Positions 34,063 to 44,200 of a stretch of DNA of 64,000 nucleotides are shown in pieces. The position numbers and the translations under genes are program-made. Position 1 is the first letter of the stretch, and each line of letters starts with the position of its first letter. This stretch comes from Siderastrea radians (taxonomy: Eukaryota > Cnidaria > Anthozoa > Scleractinia > Rhizangiidae), in assembly GCA_964017195.1 (NCBI GenBank), contig OZ024895.1, positions 46,433,673 through 46,497,672 of the forward strand. The letters are read 5' to 3'. Below the pieces are notes generated by a model that was not told the origin of the DNA, did no database searches, and worked only from the letters and a program-made list of their open reading frames with translations.

Positions 34063-36390
34063 AAAGAATGCCACTGAAAGCAACAAGAAGTACGCAAATT
34101 AGAACGAGCGATCAATCAATAGGATTTACTCCTTGGTCAGTGATGCCTGACTCTTCTTGTAGGAAGTCACTAAAACGTTAAAATTATACAGAGAATAAAA
34201 GCATTTTTTGTTAAATGTGTCATAACGTTATTACCAAAAAATTTCGAGGTTTAATATCCCTTCATCAGGTTGATGAGAAATACATTTACGCTGAATTAGA
34301 AAATCAAGCCGAGTTGCTATGAAGCTTCTAATCGAATAAATAAAAGCTTTTGTTACTTTATTGAGCTAGTTGTGGGTGCCAAATAATTATTGCCTAAAGT
34401 ACATTTTAAGCGATTCTAAAATTACAACGTTGTTGATATGGCATAGTTAGCGAGCAGCTTTCGTAGTTTAGCGATTTATGCATGGTTCAATTTTACCTGT
34501 TACCATCCGCCCCCCGGGCAACCCCCGGGACAAGTCCAGCCCTTCGGGCCCAGGGGTGGGGAATTGTCCGAAACGGTTTTGTTCCGGGGGTAGGGGGGCG
34601 GGGCAAATCGAAAATAACTTCTCGTTTTTATTGTGAAGCACGTCTCTAGCTTATCACTTCTCAGTTGACACAATGGCGCTGGACCGCGTAGAGAAGACTG
34701 CCTATTTCCAGGGAAAATCTCTAGAATTTGTAGCAGACTGGTTGTATTCAAAGGCACGTTTATTATAAATTGTTAAACGAAGGTGCGTTTGATGCGTACT
34801 CGAATGGATGGCGTTCATCACAAACATAGAAATATTTCTTCAGCGTATTTGTATGAAACAAATGCACGGCTTTATATTAAACAGAGATCTCAGTCCAGTG
34901 TTCTTGTGAAACAAGCTACGAAAAACTCCTTTAAAATGCTGTCATCAATTTGCTCACCGGACCTCTTTTGTGCATGTGCCATATTCAGAATAAAACACGC
35001 CGTGAAGAACATTTCTTTACTCGCCAGCCGAATGCCAGAGTGGTTAGACTTTTTCTTCAGTTTTCTTTTTCAATGTAGTGTCCATGTTTTTTAATACTAT
35101 GTAATATCCTTCGTTAAGTAAACTCTAGAAAAACGTTTTTAAAGTTCTTGTCAAAACGTCTGGTTGTGCTATTGTACGGAAATCAATTTTGAACACAAAA
35201 CAACGTATTTGTGGTCGATGAGGAGTCCCGGGGGTCGGGAATTGTCTCTTTCTGCGTGCCCCGGGGTGGGGAATAGACCGCCAAGTAAGAAAAAAATTGC
35301 AAATCCCCGGGGGTGTGCCCGGGGGGGATGGTAACAGGTAGAATTGAACCCTGCATTAGTAAGAGTTAAAAGACAGGATATCGTACAAAAACCAAATTCG
35401 TTGGATTTCGTCCAGGCTACACACTTGAAACTCGGTGAGATCGTTTGTCTATATACTGGGTTTTGTCATACTTAGAAATAAGGGAAAACAAATCGGTAGT
35501 TTTTTCACAAGTCGAATAAACTTGAATATCTTAAGATGCACAAGTTAGACACCATAAACATGCTCTTCTCCAATTGCCTGTAGATTCTACTGGGAGTTTC
35601 CGATCTTTTCCGATGTTTCAGAAGCGTTTTAGGTGGTATCAAGCTGTCCAAAAATATTTGCTATTCCAGCATTACGTTAGCGTTCTTGCAACAGCTGAGA
35701 CAATTTCACAGACATAATATTTTCAAGCCAAAATTTAATAATCAACTGTGCATAAATTTCTACCCAGCCGCTTTTCTAAAATCTTGCTCACAGCAAACCT
35801 TGAAGTCTTAGGACCTATTGAGATTAATAAGAAAAAAATCTATCGTTGTTTAATGGAAATATTCGCGTTTCCCTGAAAATACTGGTCATCGAGCGCTTGT
35901 ATCTCTTAACCATCAATTGAACTTGTTTGCCCTAAAACAAAAACTTTTGTAAAATTCGAACATTCTTTGTTTAGAATACCAAAAATCATTGAAATCGGTT
36001 AAACCTTACTTGCCGAAATTTCCATTTATAAAATGGAGCCTCAGCGCTAATAAATAAATAAATAGCTGCGAGCCACCCTAAGTGGTAATTGGCTAGCTGC
36101 TGTGGTAAAAACCAGGTGAAAACAGTTTGATTCAACTTCATTTGCACGTAAATGAAATACAAGTGGAAAAAGTCTTTAGGCGCTTATTCAAACTTAGAAC
36201 GCAGCCTCTGTTCGATTTAACCCCAGGACGGCTTCCGTGTGTTTCTTTTTTATTTTGGTATTTTTTAATAATTTGGTGTAAAAAAAAACAGGTTTTGGGC
36301 AACATATTTACATCATTCCTGCTTAAACAGTGCTAAAAGACCTCTAGAATGTTAGCCGAATTTTTTTCTCCTCACGACATTATGTAAATA
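34063..36390. other. Duplicated flank segment, interrupted by a TTA element
   Basis: 34063-34478, about 35359-35400 and about 36080-36390 correspond to the copy B flank at 15930-16790. 35400-36060 has only patchy counterpart there and holds no recognisable gene. Confidence 0.65.
34479..35355. mobile_element. 877-bp TTA-flanked TIR element, copy 2
   Basis: Ends TGCATGGTTCAATTTTACCT and inverted TGCAGGGTTCAATTCTACCT, with TTA at 34476-34478 and 35356-35358. The paralogous flank of copy B at about 16335-16350 reads GATTTAGTGAGAGTTAAAAG without the insertion, which confirms TTA as the duplicated target. Inverted relative to the copy at 13773-14672 and similar across its length. It contains the same 103-codon frame (34783-35094, plus) with few substitutions. 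That frame may be passive, since both copies are similar throughout. Confidence 0.8.
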
Positions 36391-36935
36391 CAGTCGAACC
36401 TCCCGCCAGCGACCACCCAAAATGTCAAGCTAAATGGTCGCTTAGAGGAGGTTGTCGCTTAGAGAGGTCAGACCACAGAAAGTGTAATTTTCGATCATCA
36501 GCTTATGGCAGTTTCACAGGCTTAATCCATGCCTAAAAACATGCATTATCCCACAATGCCGTATAATACCCGTTTAGTGGTTTAAAAAGTATTTCAAAAC
36601 TGATATCAAACGTTATACAGCTAGGATGATTGCTGAAACGATAACAAATCACCTCATAAGATACCTAATACAGCGTATGGGGTAGGTTTGGTGATAGCTA
36701 CTCAGGGTTGTAAGGCGTCGTGAAATTCAATTTGCTCCCCTGACTCGTGGTGAGATTCCGGTAAAATGTCAAATAGTCGCCTACTGGAGGTTAAAAACAA
36801 TGAAAAATTTCAAACCCTCAGGCCAAGAGTGGTCGTTTACGGGAGGTTCCAACTATAGTGAATTGACTGGGGAAACTTTGGTGTTTTGGAAAAGTGGTCG
36901 CTTACGGGAGGTGGTCGCACAGGGAGGTCCGACTT
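36391..36935. mobile_element. TIR element with CAGTCGAACCTCCC ends
   Basis: The left end CAGTCGAACCTCCCG follows TA. The right end, read inward, is AAGTCGGACCTCCC and is followed by TA, so TA is the likely target duplication. Internal GGTCGCTTA motifs recur near both ends. A partial copy is at 20968-21115. No coding capacity recognised. Confidence 0.65.
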
Positions 36936-37333
36936 TACAATAGCACGAGAAGACAAACAACACTAGAGGACCATAGAGAGCCTCTAATAGCTAATGAAGA
37001 AGAACAAACGGAAAACTGACACAATTGCCTTGTCATGCACTTTTTGCGATAGCACGAAGGTGGCCGCGGCCGATTAAAGCTTCAGGTGGTTGTTTAATAG
37101 CGGTTTTGTTCAAAGTGTATTTAGGAGATAGCTGGCCGGTAAAGATAAGGCGTCAACTTAATAAGAGGCTATTAGTAGAAGTTTTGCAACCGTACAATGA
37201 CTTAAACAAATTTGCTGGATTTTTAAGCCTTGTATAAAAGGTTCATCCTGATGCTAGCAGTGCGAGACCCTGCGAGTCCTGTACTTGTAGTCTTCTCTTT
37301 TGATGCTCCAATGCGTCATCACTTGTTAACGTA
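36936..37333. other. 3' flank of channel copy D, no gene seen
   Basis: From about 37060 it matches the 3' flank of copy C at 22020-22186. No separate gene recognised. Confidence 0.5.
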
Positions 37334-38194
37334 CTAATATGCTACAAACGCGATGCAGTAAATGAGAAGGAAAACAAAATAAGCCACAGGAAAAAGGATC
37401 CTGGACGCTCTGTCAATTGGGTGTGGTATGCCTCGTTCTCGTGTTGGCTTGTGATTTCTATGACTGCTTGTTTCATTATCAGCCACTTTAGCACTTCCGC
37501 GAACTGGAAAACACGAAGAGGTCTGGGGACTTCCTTTCGATAAATCCTGGAAAATAAATATCAAGGTATCCTTAAAAAAGCCTCTTTCCCGGGCATTTTG
37601 CTGCGTGATCGCTAAAAAGAACAGGCAGTTCGAAAGATGGTTGATTAAAAAAATACCGAACTTCACATGACCTTGAATTGGAACTTCTGGCTTACTCAAA
37701 AACGTTTGACCCACTGAAAATTTTCGTAGTACAGATGAGTACTTTAACTTAGGAGTAATGACATTAACGACAGGTTTTACGAATCTCCTAGCATGGCCAA
37801 ATCTCGACGCGACGCTACCTCAACCCAAAAAAGGCGCATATACTATGGTGACATATTACTCATAAAACTTTGCTTGCAATGCCAGTTAGGCGATTTCTTG
37901 GTACAACTTTGCCCTGTGTAGTGTACAGTGGTCTGTAGCGAGGCGAACTGATGCAGAATGATTATTGATGGTATGCAACGCAGGCGTAGTTTAGGCTAGC
38001 GACCGCTGAATAAAGTGTGTGGTGTGTTTAATCCCACCTTCTTGGATAAAGTGCCTCGGGTACGTAAATACGTTTGAAATACGTTTTAGTTATGTTTCAG
38101 ATATTTTTACGTTTTTATTAATTTTATTGGTGACATTTTTAAAATTATTGTAAAGCGCTATTGGATAGCACTAGAAATAGCGCTTTATAAATTC

Positions 38195-38233
<39 letters not shown>

Positions 38234-41200
38234 GTTATAAGATTTTTTACCTGAGATAGTAGCTCTTCTGTAGCCTGCGTCGCAGGCGCGTCGCAGACGT
38301 AATATTTACGAGGGTTAAATTTCGTCTACAACGCAGGCTACTCTTCTGACGCCCTAATGTAATTCATTACGAACATTAACTTTCTCGACGAGCCAGCTTA
38401 ATAACGACTAGATAGTAAGAAGAAGAAGTTTCAGCACAAATTGATAATTACCTTAGGTTGGTCTGCGGATTCACCTGATAAACCTACAGAGATGAAGTTA
38501 AACGAACCCGCATGTACAGTGGACGAAACTTGCGTGGAGTCCGCCTTTCTCGAAGAGCTCTCTGTTTTCTTCTCCCTGTTACGGTTAACAGTGCAGATTA
38601 TAGCAAACTCGACCAACGCACCAAACACAAAGAAAAAGCTCCCCAGTAGATAATAATCAATGGCCTTAATGTACCCAACTTTAGGGAGAGTGGCCTGGAT
38701 ACCAAAGAAAAGTGTTGTTATGGAAAGGACGGTTGTGATTCCAAGAGAGACTCGGGCGGGTACGGAATGGTCATCGATCCAGAAGCCGACCCAACTGAGC
38801 ATGACAATTAGCAGCGTGGGAATGAAATCTTGGATGAGGTAAAAACCAAGATGGCGCTTTAATTTGAATGACACTGCGAGGACAGAAAAGTTTCCTGCAA
38901 ACAAATAAGGCATAAGACAGATACACTTAATGCAAGAACGTTGTCATGTACAAATTTAAAAAGCCAAGTATCATAGGAATAATTTACAATTATTCACTGA
39001 ATTGTGGGTGAATAGTGGTGGATATTTGCCGAGCCGCGAAGCGGCAAGGTAAATAACTATCCATCACTCCTCACTGACACTGAATATATACCAAACCAGC
39101 GGAGAGCCAGCACCAAATAGACGCTTTTTCTGAGAGATGAGGGAAAACTTGCGCGCGAAATCCAGCAGAGCAATGCTGGGAGATGAATAGCAGATGCTAT
39201 TCCGAAGTTTGAGTAGCCAATCAGAGCGCACGAAAAACACTATCCACTGGTTTGGGCTTCGCTCTGATGAAGTGCTAACGCTCACCTATTGAATCTTTCT
39301 GCGATGGCTAACTTAACTTGTATCAACTCATTTGATATCAAATTGAAGTATTATACCATAATGCACGAGTGGTTAGAAAAATAATGTAATTTAACGTCAT
39401 TTTCCGTCAATTCGAAGCATACCTTGATAAAGAATTCAAATAAAACCTTAACGTACATTTTTTAAAGAAGTAGAAAGAAGAAGAAGAAACGAAGAAAGAA
39501 AAGACATTGTTGGTCAAATGTCAAATAAGATTTAAACCGACTGTCAGCCGACCAAAACTCAAGTTTGGGTACAGAAAATTCCGCCTTCAGTGTTTGCGAT
39601 GTAGCTAAGACTTTGAACAAATTCGTAGTTTCATTTTAAAGTTGTGGTTGGACTGTAGCAATAAATGCAACCCTTCACAATACCTGTTATGTACTCTTCA
39701 TTCCTAGACAGCACTTCCCACTCCACCAAAGTGTATTGTGGGATTGTCAGTCTTTCTGATAATGTCACAGGTGTGGCTCCATCACTCCAGGCATAAAGTA
39801 TGTCTTTGTCATTGTATCCATCTGTGCGGATTAAATTATGAAATGAAATAAAATTGATAATAATCTTATATGCTCAAAATAAATTATATTACTAAATATG
39901 ACACACAACTTTCCAAAGTGGGGAAAACTTTTGCGGCTGCGCCTAAGCGTCTCCTCGTTGGCACACGAAGGTTAGAAAATGAGGTTTTCAAATGTTTAAG
40001 GAAAACACTTACAGCTTCCAAAAGACATTTCACAGTTTTGTATGTCCATCGGAAATCTACTCATATCCATGAGGCAGTAAGAGCGAACTCGCTTCCTGAA
40101 AGATAAAAGCAATGTAAACTCTTTAAATCCCGCGCTTCCCGTTTTGCTCTTCGACCAAATTAGGAGTCTCCGTTATCAACGAAGCTTACTACGATTTGCG
40201 AGACAGTTGGTTACAACTTGCAATTACTTCACCCTATCTAGTCACATCGATCAAGATAATGAAGCCTGGTATGAACTGCTAACTGTTTGCAAGCCTTAAC
40301 TAAGGGTGTGTGACAACAAGAGAATAATTGTTTGTTATTTTGCCGAGGAATGTATGGACGTTTCCAGGCCAAAAACAGGGAATTATTAGGCTCCAGGTTG
40401 TACAAAGCTGGGTACAGTTTGAATTTAGTCAAGGAGTGTGGTTTATTAGCTGCTTTCGATTAGATAAGGCACGGATTTCAGAGAGTAAAAGCTCCCCTCG
40501 GGTCAGCCTCGGCCCACACAGCCGGTGCCAATTGATAATTCCTTAGTAGAAAGAGACAATATCTGATACAATGCAGTTTCTTGCCTAAGGAGACAACAAA
40601 ACGAGAGAGACCAGGATACGAGCCAGCAACCCTCAGATGAACAGTCCGACACACTAATCATCTGACCATCGAACCTCAAAGAATATCAGAGTTTACTGCT
40701 GGGTAAAAAATGAATGCAGTTTTTTTTTTCTTTTTTGTATTTTGGATGCCCGACGGGTTTTTTTAGGACCCAGCGGGAGATATTCCCACCACAGCGTCCG
40801 GGCTGTAAGATCACCTGGAGCTGTAAGTAATGTTGCCATCCGATTTTATTTCCATCATGAAGTCATGTCGGGTGTTATGATCGGACATGTCTGTCTCAAA
40901 GAAGGCGTCCGGTAGCCATATTTGATCTGCAAAGTGACCGCTGGGTTTGATGGAAGGAACTTGTAGATATCTTTCAAATGCCAGCCGGTGGTCCCTCCAA
41001 TACTGGCGAAAGAAAAACGTCACAGTGAAGTCCTGTTGGTTAGAAAATCAAACATGAATAAGGAAGGAGGTGGTTTGATTTCAGACCATGTCACAGCCAT
41101 TGTCTGTCCTGGACACTGCCTGTGGCTTGACATCATGACGTGACATGTGATGCGACGTGACGTTAAGTCAAGTGACATGTGATGTGAAGTAACATGTGTT

Positions 41201-44200
41201 GTGATGTGACATGTGATGTGATGTGTGTGGCATGTGACGTGTTGCCCTGTGCAATGTGACATCGGGAATTTTTTAGACTTTTACATGGTTTGGATAACCA
41301 ATCACTAACCTTGGCAACCTGGGAACACCTAATGGGCATGCAAGGGTCCTGGGTCTTGTTTACCAACCTGTTTTCCCCAGGAGTTTACAAAAATGGATTG
41401 CGGAGACAAGGTTGGAACGGAGGTGGGGATATGTCGCTCAATTCGTATCCTTATATAACCGCGCCCGAATTTGGTGGTGGTGGTGGTTGGGGGGGGGGGG
41501 AAGCGGGAATGGATGGTCAGACACCACTGTAAAGGAGTACTGAAGCGCCGTAATTTGTGTGTTAATACTACAGAATTTAAGAGTTCGAACCCGTGTAGAG
41601 GACTAAAGGACTGCCGGTCCAGAAAGTGGGAGTGAAGGGTAATCAAGGAGATTGCGGCGGACGAAGGGTTGTCATGCAAACATACTGTGGTGACAACAAT
41701 AATTTAAACATTCACCATAGAAATCTCGTTAATAGGCACAGTGGCGAGTACATACAAACTGACAGTGACACTCACTGGCGAACCTGAAACAAAGAGAATG
41801 ACAAGGAAAAACAATTCAGAATTCAGTGCGTGCTTTCATAACGTTCGATGTCTACTATGTGTTGTATCCGAGGAAGTGAATATCGAGTTTGCTAATAGCC
41901 AATGAAAAATTGTATACGAACTTCCGAGAACGTCCAAAGTTACAGTTGACTTTTTGCTGGAGCACGGAACCTATCTGCTATGGAACTTAAATAGACTCGT
42001 CCAGTTAAGATTAGTCTTGTTATTTCCTTTATGTTAACCTCTTCCACAAGCCCCCAATTTTCGAGGTGCTTAGATTGTAGGAACACGAAAAGCAATCGAC
42101 GCGCTGGAGGAATCTCTCCCTCATATTCTTCCCTATTAAGTCAAACTTATCCAGACTTGTATGATACGTTTTCTATAATCAGCACCCAGATGTTCTTTCT
42201 CCTCCGAAGGGTGGCAATATCCAGGTATTTATTCGTGCGTTATGTAACCCTTTCTAGTCAAACGTTTGGCCAATTTTGCTTCAATAAAATTGAGCCCTAG
42301 TGTCTCACCTCCCACGTCAGGTCTGACGCGTTTGTCGTAATTAACCAACAAGGTGTCAAGCACGTGAGCCATTTGATTTACTCTGTGCAAAGATGCGTTA
42401 TCTGCGGCACTGAAATCAAGAAACAACTATTAAGTATAAAATAGAGTTATCAGTTGAGTCTCTGAACAGGCCAAAAAAAAAACTAATCTGACCCAATGAA
42501 CCAATCAGCACTCGAAGCACATTCATGTGACCAGCGCCAATCATATGGAAACGTGTGCGACAAGAACAATCCACAATCAGTTTTTTTACCGCCGGATTTT
42601 ATAGAAGACACAAACCAAGAACTTCAAAACGTCAGCCCGATTTCTTTATGCTGGGACTGTTTTCCTAGCCTGAATTTCAGCCGTCTCCTCTGGTCGCTCA
42701 CTCCCGAGAGAACGGCGAATCAATGTTAATTTATGCGAATTATTTCTGTTCCCGCGAAAAATTCAGCTTTTGCCCGCCCTCGAGCCGATGATAGACGCAC
42801 GCCTGTCGCTCGATGGCAAGGGTCAAGTACCTTTTGTTTTGCTTCTACCACAGGACACCCAAGCATAATATTTGAATATTATTAAAAATGGCGTTTTAAA
42901 ATATAAGACTTTGTATGGGATTTCGAAGCGAACATTTTGAGCAATACCTAACAACGAACTAACTGAATTGAAAGTTCATGAAACATTACATGGTGTTGTT
43001 TGCTATCCTTACAAAGCAACAACACCATGTAATGTTTCATGAACTTTATTCAGTTAGTTCGTTGTTATGTATTGCTCAAAATGTTCGCTTCGAAATCCCA
43101 TACAAAGCCTTATATTTTAAAACGCCATTTTTAATGATATTCAAATATTATGCTTGGGCTTCCTATGCTTCTACTGGAAAGTGAAGTGCTGCGGGTAAAG
43201 CGCATGCAGTGGTTTAACGGCCAAAAGTCAATTATTCACAAATATCTTGGTCGTTGGTGAAACGCGTGACGGACGTCACTGACGCATCCGTGACACAGAC
43301 CTGACGAGTAGGTTTTTCCCCCAAATCTTCGTCATGAATGAAAGAACGGAGAACGAAGTACAACAATTATTTTTAGGTAATATTTGACTCAGAGGAGACC
43401 TGCTTTGCTTAAAAAAGCGTTTACCCAGATAGAGCGGTTTTCAAATGAGTGTCGTAAAACCAAAACCAAAGTAATTACCCCAGCCAATCACAACAAACAC
43501 AAATTACCCAATGAACCAATCAGAACTCGAAGCAAATACATGTCACCGGCGTCAAGCGCGGGAAAACGCGTGCGAGCAAGTCGCGATTGGTTTGAGTTTT
43601 ACTTCTGATTGGTGGAGAAAGTGGCGCGAAATTTTTCAACCAATCACAGAGCGAAGTAAAGCAAAACCAAAGCAAAACGCGAATTACTTTCGACACTCAA
43701 ATGAAAACCGCTCTAAGAACTGCTTTACCACAAAAAACGAATCGCGTTCAATCCTCGCTTCATCGTGCAAAACGCTTTCTTCACCTGCTTTCAAACTCTT
43801 CGCCGCCTTCGCAAAAACGTGGCTTCCTACACGAAACAGGATTTCTCCGCTATAAGTTTTCCAAATCCCACTTTACCGACGGTCGAGTGTTCTTTAAGGT
43901 TCCAACGTTAAAATGGTGTGTTTTCTTTCTGAATCGATTAATGACTCAATGAAATAATACAACAAAATAGAAGAATCCTCGATAAAACATCGAATTTAAT
44001 AATACTGCACAGTTCCAGGAATTGCTAAAAATATTCTGAGAAACGTATCGGCTGCAATTCAAGATAATTTACCTTCACTTGCTTTCAAACTCTTCGCCGC
44101 CTTCACAAAAACGTGGCTTTCTACACAAAACAGGATTTCTACATACCACTTGGTCATTCATGAGAGCAACCAAGGGAGAAATAACAATCAATGATACAGT

